A DNA stretch of 64,000 nt from Bradyrhizobium diazoefficiens (GTDB lineage: Bacteria; Pseudomonadota; Alphaproteobacteria; Rhizobiales; Xanthobacteraceae). The translations under genes were made by a program, and so were the position numbers. The notes beneath the pieces were generated by a model. It made no database searches and was not told the origin of the DNA. It was given only the letters and a program-made list of their open reading frames with translations. The DNA lies in NCBI RefSeq assembly GCF_016599855.1, contig NZ_CP067041.1, forward strand, positions 992,001 to 1,056,000, in the 5' to 3' direction. Below are positions 1 to 10,603 of this stretch, piece by piece; positions within the stretch are counted from its first letter, which is position 1, and the number at the start of each line of letters is the position of its first letter.

Positions 1-72
1 TGGGTACACGACGCAAGTAGTCAGCGATTGACCGCGGACCGACTCGGTTTCCGACGGACTCACGGACCGAAA

Positions 73-97
73 GGAACGCGCGCCACATGCCCGAGTT
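73..97 (+). promoter_or_regulatory. possible EcfG-type (general stress) promoter
   Basis: GGAAC at 73-77 is followed after 16 bases by AGTT at 94-97. Alphaproteobacterial EcfG sigma factors recognise GGAAC-N16/17-CGTT, so this is one mismatch from that pattern. It lies about 50 bases upstream of a small exported protein, a type of gene often found in that regulon. One short motif is weak evidence on its own. Confidence 0.3.
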
Positions 98-149
98 GCT
101 CGCCTGCGGCAGGATTACCTGCACAACAGAATGATCGGAGGAAAGCGCC

Positions 150-437
150 ATGAAAATGATCGCAGGTACGGTTGCAATCGCATTCGCTCTCTCGATAAAC
201 GCGGCGACTGCCCAAACGACCAAGCCCGACGTCTCCAGCGCGCCGAGCGCCCAGAACTCAGGTGCGGGGATAGCTGGCCAGCCGGGAAACAAAAACGGAC
301 CCGCGGCCAAGCCCGGCGATACCGTCGGCTCGTCGAGCACGCAGCAGAATTCGACAACCTCGCAACAGGACACATCGAACATCAAAGGGTTGCCTGGGAA
401 CAAGAGCGGGCCGGCAGTTAAGCAGCCGAGCAAGTGA
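150..437 (+). CDS. small exported hypothetical protein
   Basis: This 95-residue protein starts at an ATG preceded by a strong GGAGGAAA ribosome site. Residues 1-21 form a signal peptide (Lys-Met start, hydrophobic core, Ala-x-Ala cleavage near residue 21), so the mature chain should be periplasmic. The mature part is low complexity, rich in Gly, Ser, Asn, Pro and Gln, with no cysteines, and contains the short motif PGNK(N/S)GPA(A/V)K twice, around residues 45-55 and at the C-terminus. Small exported proteins of this style are common in Bradyrhizobium and have no assigned function that I know. A possible EcfG promoter lies upstream. The gene looks real; its function is unknown. Confidence 0.7.
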   Translation: MKMIAGTVAIAFALSINAATAQTTKPDVSSAPSAQNSGAGIAGQPGNKNGPAAKPGDTVGSSSTQQNSTTSQQDTSNIKGLPGNKSGPAVKQPSK

Positions 438-908
438 CCTCCAGTTCGGGCGGTGCTGGGCGTGGGCGGTTTGCCTCTCCCTCGGCACGGCCTGAACGGG
501 CTACCGCAGATCGCGCACCTTGCAGCCGAGAACCGTGCCTGCGAGCGCCGCACCGACCATGTTCGCGCAGACGATAACCCAGTCGCCTCGGATGAAACCG
601 TAGGCTTTCAGCGTCTCAGCGGGGCTCGCGTTTCTGCCGGCCTTGCGGCAGGAGGCGCGTGACTATCGTGTCGGTCATATCGAGCTTCACGGGCGTTGCG
701 GCGAGCGCTAACCTGGCGTCGGCGGCTCTGACCAGAATGGCGGGCGGCGGCGTTGTGGGAACTGCCGCGACCGATTCGCGTTGAGCCTGACGGTTGTGCC
801 GCTTCTCCGGACCGATTGCGCCTCTCCGATGAACGAGAAGAGCCAGATCAGGGGAACGGCCTCTTTCGAGGCGGATAACGGCGGTTCGATTGAGCCACTT
901 ACGTCCGG
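438..908. other. gene-poor stretch, apparently decayed
   Basis: Apart from the membrane-protein remnant at 501-632, nothing here reads as a gene. Both strands carry short open frames without ribosome sites or recognisable domains. It separates the small exported protein from the end of the convergent flavoprotein gene. Confidence 0.5.
501..632 (-). pseudogene. possible C-terminal remnant of a SemiSWEET-like membrane protein
   Basis: Reading the minus strand from about 632 to a TAG at 501-503 gives about 43 codons containing LKAYGFIRGDWVIVCAN and a following hydrophobic helix ending in CKVRDLR. The aYG-x-x-x-GDW-x-I-x-x-AN pattern resembles the last transmembrane helix of bacterial SemiSWEET sugar transporters. 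No start codon or first two helices are visible in this frame, and an in-frame stop lies just upstream near 666. I read it as a decayed fragment. The resemblance is from memory and short, so another small membrane protein is possible. Confidence 0.3.
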
Positions 909-2912
909 TCATAAAACTTGCCCGTGCGGTGAGGTGGCCGGATCGTGAATCGCGCCGGTCAGATAGTCGGGCCAGTCGCGTTCAAAAAACGGACGGGAGT
1001 CCCGGTCTCGACGTCGGATGGGTCGCGCCTCGCAGACGACGGTCCCGCCATCCATACGAACGTGAATCCGCTCAGTCCTATCTTCGGCGCGTTCGGACAT
1101 GAACCTGACGTCCGGGAGGGGGCTGTTACGGGTCTGCGGAATGCGATCGCCTTCTGGTGAACAGACTGCGCGCGCGCCGCGGCTTCCGCCGCGACGCTCC
1201 AGATAGAAGAGCAATGCCGTCAGGACGGCTTCCGAAGCAATTGCGCTCTGGCGCCATTGCAGAGCGCGCAGGGCCTCGTTTGCCCCGTCGAAGGCGATAC
1301 CGTGCTGACGGATCATCTCGTTCAACGCATGGGCATCCCGTGCTGCGGCCCTTACGTCTGGCCCGTTGCAAAGAATGGAGGCGTAGTCGCTCATGCGGTC
1401 CTGCACGTCCTTGCGGATCGCGTCAGATTTCAGCGAGCTACCGCCTCGAAGCGAGCCGAGAATGACGCCAATGGCCTCATCCACGAGCGCCTGCTCACTA
1501 TCGATCGGTTCGTAGGACTTATGTCTTGCGGCGATGTGCTCGGCGCAACGCGTGCCGAACACCTGCCCAGCGTTTAGCGCCGCCCCGCCGGGCCGGGTCA
1601 CGCCGTGCGTGCCGGCGGCCTCGCCAACCGCATAGCAGGCGTCAAGACTGGTCGCGCCCCAGGTGTCGACGGCGAGGCCGCCGTTCATGTGCTGATTGTT
1701 GATCGCAAATTCGAGCGGATCGCGCGTGATGTCGTATTTGTAGCGCTTGTAAAGCTCGATCGAGAGCGGGTTCATTTTGCGCAGGCGTTCGATCGGCTGG
1801 GCGAGAAGTGCGCCGCTGTTCGCGAGGTAAGATCTCACATCGTCATCGAGCCGATCGAGGTTGAAGTCCACGTCTCCCGGCGCAGGAAGCGGATTGCGAT
1901 TGAAGTCCATGAAGACTTTTCGGCCCGCCTGCGTCTCGCGGAAGATCGCTAGGTCGAGCAGGCTCGAACCAAAATCGAGCATCCGGCTCGCATGGAAGGG
2001 CCATTGGTAGCCCTTGCGGAAAATGTTCGACGCGAGTTCCTGTGTTGTCCGGTAATAGTGGGTGAGAAAATTACGCTCGTTGCCGCGCGCATCCCGCGAA
2101 AAAATGTAGGGAATGCACTGGACGTAGGTGCCCGACAGATTCCATGGGAAATTGTCACGTGAGGTGCCGATGCCAAATTGGCTCTCGGTTAGATTGACGG
2201 CTTCAATCCCTACTTCGAGCGCGAGGCCCAGCGACCCGAAACAATGCCGGGGATAGACGCTGTCGCGATAGAGCTCGCCCGGGCCGCCGGTCGCGATGAT
2301 GACAGAGGCCGCAAGAAAGGCGGTCAAGCCAAGCGGGTTTTCGGCGGTGCGCCGTTTGGGCGTCATCGCCAGCACGCCGCTGGCGCGTGGCTTGTCGCGG
2401 GATGCGACCAGAAGTCGGACGCCCGTCGTGTGGTTGAAGATTGGGATGTCGAGACGGATTGCCTCGCGAGTGAGCGCCTGGACCATAAGCCGGGAGGTTC
2501 GGGGACCGCAACTCGTGGCGCGCCCAACCTCGTCGTGATCGGTCTGGTAGCGCAGCACGCCGCCGAGCCGGTCCTGCGGCAGGGGCAACCCCATGAACTG
2601 GAGGGACGCAAGCGCCCGCCCGGAGCCGACCGCCTCGACATAGGCAGTGTCTTCGTCCATAGCGCCGCCTGCACCGAGCGCGTCGGCGAGCGCTCGGAAG
2701 TCGTCCCCCGCACCGGCGGTATTGGCAGTGTAAAGGGTTTGCTTATCGGAGCCCGAGCAGGCGGAGGTTCCACCAAAGGCGCTCTGGCTCGCGACAACGA
2801 CGTCGACATCCCGCCGTTTCAGTTCGACCGCCGCGCGCAGGCCCGCCGCACCGCTGCCAAGGACGAGGGCCTCTGCTCGGTGCACCGGCAAAACGTGCCC
2901 TCTGATCGTCAT
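909..2912 (-). CDS. FAD-dependent fumarate reductase/succinate dehydrogenase-like flavoprotein
   Basis: A flavoprotein of about 667 residues. Near its N-terminus is the Rossmann motif GSGAAGLRAAVEL for the ADP part of FAD, followed by FGGTSACSG, which corresponds to the Ser/Gly-rich FAD loop of the fumarate reductase family. A C-terminal GGAALNAGQVFGTRCAEHIA segment is also typical. The start was placed at 2912 because AAGGAG lies just upstream (short spacing) and family homology begins here; the open frame extends upstream to 3119 through the regulatory region without homology. It is transcribed divergently from the LacI-type regulator. The likely role is oxidation or reduction of a carbon-carbon bond in the same catabolic route. 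No membrane-anchor or iron-sulfur partner is adjacent, so it is not a respiratory complex II subunit. Confidence 0.75.
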   Translation of the reverse strand: MTIRGHVLPVHRAEALVLGSGAAGLRAAVELKRRDVDVVVASQSAFGGTSACSGSDKQTLYTANTAGAGDDFRALADALGAGGAMDEDTAYVEAVGSGRALASLQFMGLPLPQDRLGGVLRYQTDHDEVGRATSCGPRTSRLMVQALTREAIRLDIPIFNHTTGVRLLVASRDKPRASGVLAMTPKRRTAENPLGLTAFLAASVIIATGGPGELYRDSVYPRHCFGSLGLALEVGIEAVNLTESQFGIGTSRDNFPWNLSGTYVQCIPYIFSRDARGNERNFLTHYYRTTQELASNIFRKGYQWPFHASRMLDFGSSLLDLAIFRETQAGRKVFMDFNRNPLPAPGDVDFNLDRLDDDVRSYLANSGALLAQPIERLRKMNPLSIELYKRYKYDITRDPLEFAINNQHMNGGLAVDTWGATSLDACYAVGEAAGTHGVTRPGGAALNAGQVFGTRCAEHIAARHKSYEPIDSEQALVDEAIGVILGSLRGGSSLKSDAIRKDVQDRMSDYASILCNGPDVRAAARDAHALNEMIRQHGIAFDGANEALRALQWRQSAIASEAVLTALLFYLERRGGSRGARAVCSPEGDRIPQTRNSPLPDVRFMSERAEDRTERIHVRMDGGTVVCEARPIRRRDRDSRPFFERDWPDYLTGAIHDPATSPHGQVL

Positions 2913-3058
2913 GAACTCCTTGGGTGGTCTTTCGTCGGCCAAACGGGGCATGGCGACATCTGTCAAGCGATCAAGGATTGATTGGGAGACGATCGAAGCC
3001 AAGGACGTTCCTCTAGGAATTTTGGAGTTGACCAGGGGAGGGAAACTGATTACTAGTA

Positions 3059-3072
3059 TTGGCACGTTCCAA
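3059..3072. promoter_or_regulatory. LacI-type operator candidate 1
   Basis: TTGGCACGTTCCAA matches its own reverse complement at 12 of 14 positions, with central CG. It is followed by ATAGATGCGCAAG, which recurs after the second site. The upstream neighbour is the flavoprotein gene. LacI/GalR proteins bind such 14-16 bp near-palindromes. Confidence 0.5.
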
Positions 3073-3133
3073 ATAGATGCGCAAGCTGGAGACGGGGTTT
3101 CGCTCATGTATAATGCCATCTTTGGAATGACTA

Positions 3134-3147
3134 TTGGAACGGTCTAA
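3134..3147. promoter_or_regulatory. LacI-type operator candidate 2
   Basis: TTGGAACGGTCTAA is a weaker near-palindrome (10 of 14) with central CG, about 75 bases from the first site. It ends six bases before the first possible start codon of the regulator, so it would support autoregulation. Confidence 0.45.
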
Positions 3148-3152
3148 TAAAT

Positions 3153-5230
<2,078 letters not shown>

Positions 5231-5238
5231 GGACAGCA

Positions 5239-6840
5239 ATGGCCAAGCCAAGGGTAATATCAGCCGCGGACGCCGCCCGCCTCATTCCCGACGGCGCGAT
5301 CGTCACGGTCTCGTCTTCGTCTGCACTCGGGTGCCCCGACGCGACGCTGGCGGCGATCGGTGCGCGGTTTGAGGCCGAGGGTCATCCGCGCAATATTACG
5401 ACGCTCAATCCGATCGCTGCAGGCGACATGTGGGGCGTCAAGGGCCTCGACCATCTTGCTAAATTCGGCTGCCTCGCGCGGGTTCTTGCTGGCTCCTATC
5501 CGTCTGGTCCGTCCTCGGCCGAGCCGCCGGAGATCTGGAAGATGATCACCGGCGACGTGATTCCGGCCTACAACGTCCCCTCGGGCATTCTGTTCGACAT
5601 CCATCGCGAGGCGGCAGCTAAGCGTCCGGGCGTGCTGACCAAGGTCGGCATGGATACGTTCGTCGATCCCATCCACGAGGGATGCGCGATGAACACGAGG
5701 GCGGCGGCTGATCCGATCGTCAAGCGCGTCGCTTTCGCCGGTGAGGACTGGCTGTTTTTCCCAACCATAACTCCCCAGATCGCCATCATCCGCGCCACGA
5801 CCGCCGACGAACGCGGAAATCTCTCCTACGAGCATGAAGGCGGCATTCTCGGCCCGCTCGACCAGGCGCTCGCCGTTCGAAACAACGGTGGCATCGTCAT
5901 CGCGCAGGTCAAGAGACTTGCGGCCGCAGGCACCTTACGTCCCCACGACGTTGTCGTACCCGGCGTGCTCGTCGACTTTATCGTCGTGGCCCCAGATCAG
6001 CTTCAGACGACGCACACGTCTTACGAGCCGGCAATTTCGGGCGAGATCTTCCGGCCCCTGTCCTCGTTCAAAACGCCAGAATTCGATATCGCCAAAGTGA
6101 TCGCCCGACGCGTCGCGCAGGAGTTGCGCGACGGCGACGCCGTTAACATCGGCTTCGGCATCTCCGCCAACGTGCCGCGCATTCTAATTGAAGAAGGGCG
6201 GCACGGCGCGGTCACCTGGGTCATCGAGCAGGGCGCGATCGGCGGCGTGCCGCTGCTCGACTTCCAGTTCGGCTGCGCCTCCAATGCCGAGGCCATCGTT
6301 CAGTCGCCGCATCAGTTCACCTATTTCCAGGGCGCGGGCTTTGACATGTCACTGCTTTCGTTCCTGCAAATCGATCGCCGGGGATCGGTCAACGTGTCGA
6401 AGCTCGGCGTGCGTCCGCACGTCACCGCGGGCGCGGGCGGCTTCGTCGACATCACGGCGCGGGCCAAGAAGATCGTCTTCTCCGGCTATTTCACCGCAGG
6501 GGCGAAACTCGAAATTCACGACGGTACGGTGAAGATCGCCAGGGAAGGCAAGGTCAAGAAGCTTGTCGAGGCGGTTGAGCAGATCTCCTTCTCAGGGCCG
6601 AGAGCCGTCGCGCAGGGCCAGGATATCGCCTACGTCACCGAACGTTGCGTGCTTCGGCTCGCACCGGAAGGCGTTACGGTTACAGAAATCGCGCCGGGCA
6701 TCGATATCGAACGCGATGTCCTTGCTCAGGCCGAATTCCCGCTGAGGGTCGCCACGGACCTGCGCAAGATGGACGCGGCGCTCTTCCATGCCGCGCCGAT
6801 CGACCTCAAGCTCCGTCCTGCCGAGGAGATGGCCCCGTGA
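5239..6840 (+). CDS. family I CoA-transferase, fused alpha-beta subunits
   Basis: A 533-residue protein carrying both CoA-transferase subunit domains in one chain, as in YdiF and propionate CoA-transferase. The catalytic glutamate is Glu330, in the sequence VIEQGAIGGVP, which matches the conserved E-x-G-x-x-G-G-P signature that forms the glutamyl-CoA intermediate. The beta-part motif FVDITARAKKIVFSGYFTAG is also present. The start at 5239 follows GAGGA eight bases upstream. The enzyme moves CoA from an acyl-CoA donor to a carboxylic acid. Next to a hydratase and an aldehyde dehydrogenase, it likely activates the acid produced by the pathway. The acid is not identifiable from sequence. Confidence 0.85.
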   Translation: MAKPRVISAADAARLIPDGAIVTVSSSSALGCPDATLAAIGARFEAEGHPRNITTLNPIAAGDMWGVKGLDHLAKFGCLARVLAGSYPSGPSSAEPPEIWKMITGDVIPAYNVPSGILFDIHREAAAKRPGVLTKVGMDTFVDPIHEGCAMNTRAAADPIVKRVAFAGEDWLFFPTITPQIAIIRATTADERGNLSYEHEGGILGPLDQALAVRNNGGIVIAQVKRLAAAGTLRPHDVVVPGVLVDFIVVAPDQLQTTHTSYEPAISGEIFRPLSSFKTPEFDIAKVIARRVAQELRDGDAVNIGFGISANVPRILIEEGRHGAVTWVIEQGAIGGVPLLDFQFGCASNAEAIVQSPHQFTYFQGAGFDMSLLSFLQIDRRGSVNVSKLGVRPHVTAGAGGFVDITARAKKIVFSGYFTAGAKLEIHDGTVKIAREGKVKKLVEAVEQISFSGPRAVAQGQDIAYVTERCVLRLAPEGVTVTEIAPGIDIERDVLAQAEFPLRVATDLRKMDAALFHAAPIDLKLRPAEEMAP

Positions 6841-7610
6841 GCCCCTTCATTCACCTCGCGTTCGAGGGGCCGCTTGCGCGGTTGACCTTGAAGCGACCCG
6901 AGAAGCTGAACGCATTGGATCGCGCGATGATCGATGGGCTCGCGGAGGCGGCGCGCGCCATCGATGCTTCGGCGGAGGCGAGAGTTGCGATCCTCTCGGG
7001 CGAGGGCAAGGCGTTTTGTGCTGGGGGTGACATTGCCGCCTGGGGCGGCCTGCCGCCGCTCGAAATGTGGCGCGACTGGACCCGGGCAGGACACCGCGCG
7101 TTCGAGGCGCTCGCCCGACTGCGTGTGCCGCTCATTGCCGCTCTGACCGGACATGCTTTCGGCGGCGGCCTGGAACTGGCTGCGGTCGCCGATATCCGTG
7201 TCGCCGAAAGTGGGATCAAGCTGGGCTTGCCTGAGTCAGGCCTTGCGATGGCGCCCGGATGGTCCGGCACGCAAAGACTTGTGCGTCGGTTCGGCGCCGC
7301 GGTCGTTCGCCGAATGGCGCTGGCCGGTGCCATTTTCTCGGCGGAAGAGGGCCTGGCGCTCGGCCTCGTCGACGAGGTGGCCGCGAGAGGTGAGGGCGTT
7401 GTGCGCGCGGAGACGCTTGCCGCCGAAATCGCCAAGCGTGGCCCGCTCGCAGTTCAGGTGGTCAAGGCGATGATCAACGCCGCGGAGGGCGAGGACCGCG
7501 ACGCGCCGATCGAAGGCCTTGCCGGCGCACTGACCGCTTTCACCGAAGACCTTGCCGAGGGTGTCGCCGCATTCCGAGCCAAGCGCGCGCCGACATTCTC
7601 CGGTCGCTAA
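6837..7610 (+). CDS. enoyl-CoA hydratase/isomerase family protein
   Basis: A crotonase-fold protein of 257 residues that starts with GTG, overlapping the CoA-transferase stop (GTGA). The oxyanion-hole segments are AFCAGGD (about residues 59-65) and GHAFGGGLELA (about 106-115). Both glutamates used by true hydratases are present: Glu113 in GGLELA and Glu133 in LPES. Hydration of an enoyl-CoA is therefore more likely than a non-hydratase role. The tight coupling to the CoA-transferase suggests it acts on the CoA ester that enzyme makes. Confidence 0.85.
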   Translation: MSPFIHLAFEGPLARLTLKRPEKLNALDRAMIDGLAEAARAIDASAEARVAILSGEGKAFCAGGDIAAWGGLPPLEMWRDWTRAGHRAFEALARLRVPLIAALTGHAFGGGLELAAVADIRVAESGIKLGLPESGLAMAPGWSGTQRLVRRFGAAVVRRMALAGAIFSAEEGLALGLVDEVAARGEGVVRAETLAAEIAKRGPLAVQVVKAMINAAEGEDRDAPIEGLAGALTAFTEDLAEGVAAFRAKRAPTFSGR

Positions 7611-7624
7611 GGACACCGCCGAAG

Positions 7625-9154
7625 ATGGCCGTTCAAACCGCAATTGCCCTTGACACGAAGAAGCTGAACGACGCGCTGGCGCGTTTTCCCCGCGATCGTG
7701 CCATGCAGATCGGCGGCCGCGAGGTGCACGCCAGCGGCGAGATGATCGAGCGCCGAAGCCCGGCTCACGGCGTCATTGTCACTCGAGTCCCGCGCGGCCG
7801 CGCCGAAGACGCGCGCGCCGCCATCGCCGCCGCGCGCGCCGCCTTCGACGAGGGTCCTTGGCCAAACGCGACGGCCTCGAATCGCGCGCGTGTTCTCTTA
7901 AAAGTCGCCGACCTCATCGATCGGGACCGCGAACTCTTGGCGTTGATGGACACGCTCGAATCCGGCAAGCCGATCGCGCAGGCGCGCGGCGAGATCGAGG
8001 GCGCAGCCGATATCTGGCGATACGCTGCCGCCCTCGCGCGCAAACTCGCGGGCGAAAGCTACGGCAATCTCGGAGCCGATCGGCTTGGCTTCGTGGTCCG
8101 CGAGCCGGTCGGGGTCGTCTCGATCATCACGCCCTGGAACTTCCCGCTCCTGATCGTGTCGCAGAAGCTGCCGTTCGCACTTGCCGCTGGTTGCACGTGC
8201 TTCGTCAAGCCGAGCGAGATGACCTCGGCCTCCACGCTCCATCTCGGCGCGCTGCTTGTCGAGGCGGGCCTGCCCGACGGGGTCTGCAACATCGTTACGG
8301 GTTACGGCCCCGAGGTTGGGTCGCCGATGACGACCGACCCCGACGTCGACATGATCTCCTTCACAGGGTCGACAGCCGTCGGGCGCGCCGCCATGGCCGC
8401 AGGCGCCGCCACGCTCAAGAAGGTATCGATGGAGCTTGGTGGCAAGAACCCACAAGTGATCTTCCCCGACGCCGATATGGACGCCGCGCTCGACGCCGCG
8501 ACCTTCGGCGCCTACTTCAACGCGGGAGAATGCTGCAATGCCGGCTCCCGGCTGCTTCTTCATGAGGATATCGCAGAAGAGTTCCTGTCGGGGCTCGCGG
8601 AACGGTCGAAGCTGGTCAAGCTGGGCGACCCGCTGGACCCGGAGACGCGAGTAGGTGCAATCATCAGCGCAGACCATCTCGGTAGGATCGAGAGTCACGT
8701 GAGCGCGGCGCGGGCGGGCGGGGCGGTCATTCGGGCAGGAGGCGCGCGCCTTCAGTCTAGCGGCCTCTTTATGGAGCCAACGATCGTTGCGGGTGTCGTA
8801 CCCTCGATGGCGATCGCCAGCGATGAGGTGTTCGGACCAGTCGTCGTCGCGCAGACGTTCAAGACTTTGGACGAGGCGGTCAAACTGGCTAATTCGACCG
8901 TCTATGGTCTTTCCGCCAGCGTGTGGAGCCGCGACATCGACACCGCCATTGGAGTCGGGCGCGGCGTCCGGGCCGGCACCATATGGGTCAACACGTTCAT
9001 GGACGGAACACCGGAGCTGCCATTCGGCGGCTACCGTCAGTCCGGCATCGGCCGCGAGCTCGGGCACAACGCGGTTAAAGATTACACCGAGGAAAAGACA
9101 CTTCATTTCCATACCGGTCCGCGAACGGATTGGTGGCTCCCGCGTGGAGCCTGA
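7625..9154 (+). CDS. NAD(P)-dependent aldehyde dehydrogenase
   Basis: A full-length 509-residue aldehyde dehydrogenase. The NAD-binding loop is SFTGSTAVGRAAM, the general-base glutamate is Glu270 in MELGGKNPQ, and the nucleophilic cysteine lies in the Cys303-Cys304 pair of NAGECCNAGSR. The late conserved FGPVVVAQTF and LPFGGYRQSGIGRE segments are present. It resembles the betaine, gamma-aminobutyraldehyde and sugar-aldehyde group, which oxidises small hydrophilic aldehydes to acids. Downstream GMC oxidases could supply the aldehyde, and the upstream CoA-transferase could use the acid. It starts 14 bases after the hydratase gene, in the same operon. Confidence 0.9.
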   Translation: MAVQTAIALDTKKLNDALARFPRDRAMQIGGREVHASGEMIERRSPAHGVIVTRVPRGRAEDARAAIAAARAAFDEGPWPNATASNRARVLLKVADLIDRDRELLALMDTLESGKPIAQARGEIEGAADIWRYAAALARKLAGESYGNLGADRLGFVVREPVGVVSIITPWNFPLLIVSQKLPFALAAGCTCFVKPSEMTSASTLHLGALLVEAGLPDGVCNIVTGYGPEVGSPMTTDPDVDMISFTGSTAVGRAAMAAGAATLKKVSMELGGKNPQVIFPDADMDAALDAATFGAYFNAGECCNAGSRLLLHEDIAEEFLSGLAERSKLVKLGDPLDPETRVGAIISADHLGRIESHVSAARAGGAVIRAGGARLQSSGLFMEPTIVAGVVPSMAIASDEVFGPVVVAQTFKTLDEAVKLANSTVYGLSASVWSRDIDTAIGVGRGVRAGTIWVNTFMDGTPELPFGGYRQSGIGRELGHNAVKDYTEEKTLHFHTGPRTDWWLPRGA

Positions 9155-9242
9155 TGGACGAAAAGAGTCGGGAGCCGATCAACGGTTCCTGGATCCGGGG
9201 CCGGCCGTTCCGGCGGGAGCAACGCACAGGAAGGGTAAGAGC

Positions 9243-10508
9243 ATGACTTTGAAAGCGATGTTGATGTTGGGTACGGCGGCCATCGGGGCGCTGAGCTTCG
9301 CCGGCGGCGCCCAGGCGGCTGACAACAAGGAAGTGCAGATGCTGCATTGGTGGACGTCGGGCGGTGAAGCGGCGGCGTTGAATGTGGTCAAACAGGCGCT
9401 CGCAAAGCAGGGCTATGGTTGGAAAGACGTTCCGGTCGCCGGCGGCGGCGGTGGGGCGGCCATGACCACGCTCAAGGCGATGGTCGCAGCGGGCAATCCG
9501 CCGACCGCCTCGCAGATTCTTGGCTATTATGCGCTCGACTATGCCGATGCGGGCAAGCTTGCCGACATCACGCCTTTGGCGAAGAAGAACGACTGGGCGA
9601 AGGTCATTCCGACAGCCTTGCAGAAGTTCACGACGGTCAATGGTAAGTGGGGTGCCGTTCCCATCAACATCCACTCGGTGAACTGGATCTGGATCAACAA
9701 GGCCGCCATGGAGAAGATCGGCGGTACCGAGCCGAAGAATTTCGCTGAATTCGTCGCATTACTCGACAAGGCTAAGAAGGCCGGCGTCGTTCCGCTCGCG
9801 CTCGGCGGCCAGCCATGGCAGGAAGCTACGATGTTCGACTCGATCGTGGCATCGACCGGCGGGGTCGAGTTCTACAAGAAGGCTTTCATCGATCTCGACG
9901 AGAGCGCGCTGAAGTCGGACACGATGAAGAAGTCGTTCGACAACCTCGCCAAGCTTCGCGACTATGTCGATCCGAACTACACCGGGCGCGACTGGAACCT
10001 CGCCACCGCCATGGTCATCAAGGGCGACGCGCTCGTGCAGGTCATGGGCGACTGGGCCAAGGGCGAATTCGCGGCGGCCCACAAAGAGGCCGGCAAGGAC
10101 TTCCTGTGCTATCGCTTCCCGGGTACCGACGGTTCTGTGCTCTACAACACAGACATGTTCGCTTTCTTCCAGGTTTCTGCCGATCGGCAGGCCGCGCAGA
10201 CGGCGCTGGCGGAGACAGCGATGAGTCCGGAGGTCCAGATCGGGTTCAACACCATCAAGGGGTCCGCGCCGGCGCGCATGGACATCTCGGACGCGTCCTT
10301 CGATGTCTGCGGCAAGAAAGCGATCGCCGACATCAAGGCGGCGAATGCCAAGGGAACGTTCTTGGGCTCGTTGGCGCAGAATTATGCCCAGCCCCCAGCG
10401 GTCGCTACGGCCTATTATGACGTCGTGACGAAATTCGTCCATGGACAGATCAAGTCTTCGGATGAAGCTGTGACGCAACTCGTCGCCGCAATCAATTCTG
10501 CGAAGTGA
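9243..10508 (+). CDS. CUT1 carbohydrate ABC transporter, substrate-binding protein
   Basis: A periplasmic binding protein of 421 residues with a 25-residue signal peptide ending AQA. The mature start (EVQMLHWWTSGGEAAAL) and the segment VNGKWGAVPINIHSVNWIWINKAAMEKIGG resemble the glucose/mannose type of the CUT1 family 1 binding proteins, so a mono- or disaccharide-like ligand is likely. ATG 9243 was chosen for the signal peptide and an AGGAAGGG site. Two permeases and an ATPase follow. A 14-bp-stem hairpin directly after the gene may keep this subunit more abundant than the permeases. Confidence 0.9.
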   Translation: MTLKAMLMLGTAAIGALSFAGGAQAADNKEVQMLHWWTSGGEAAALNVVKQALAKQGYGWKDVPVAGGGGGAAMTTLKAMVAAGNPPTASQILGYYALDYADAGKLADITPLAKKNDWAKVIPTALQKFTTVNGKWGAVPINIHSVNWIWINKAAMEKIGGTEPKNFAEFVALLDKAKKAGVVPLALGGQPWQEATMFDSIVASTGGVEFYKKAFIDLDESALKSDTMKKSFDNLAKLRDYVDPNYTGRDWNLATAMVIKGDALVQVMGDWAKGEFAAAHKEAGKDFLCYRFPGTDGSVLYNTDMFAFFQVSADRQAAQTALAETAMSPEVQIGFNTIKGSAPARMDISDASFDVCGKKAIADIKAANAKGTFLGSLAQNYAQPPAVATAYYDVVTKFVHGQIKSSDEAVTQLVAAINSAK

Positions 10509-10516
10509 TCACGCTT

Positions 10517-10546
10517 GCCTTCCCCCGCTTGGAAGCGGGGGAAGGC
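10517..10546 (+). promoter_or_regulatory. intercistronic hairpin between binding protein and permease
   Basis: GCCTTCCCCCGCTT and AAGCGGGGGAAGGC are perfect 14-base inverted arms with only two bases between them. No T-run follows, so it is more likely an mRNA-stabilising or attenuating hairpin than a full terminator, as is known between binding-protein and permease genes in other ABC operons. Confidence 0.55.
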
Positions 10547-10603
10547 CGTTCGGACGCGGCCAAGAGCGGCCAAGAAAAAGAATGCTCGCGGGAGGAATTG
10601 ACT

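Larger units (their letters stand above)
2913..3152. promoter_or_regulatory. divergent promoter region with two operator-like sites
   Basis: This stretch separates the flavoprotein (minus) and LacI-type (plus) genes and should hold both promoters. It contains an imperfect direct repeat of about 30 bases (3057-3085 and 3132-3161). Each copy carries a near-palindrome with a central CG, the hallmark of LacI-family operators. It is less G+C-rich than its surroundings. Confidence 0.6.

Noticed and set aside
909..3119. N-terminally extended flavoprotein starting at 3119
   Set aside because: The extra 69 residues lack homology and would cover both operator candidates; ATG 2912 has a ribosome site.
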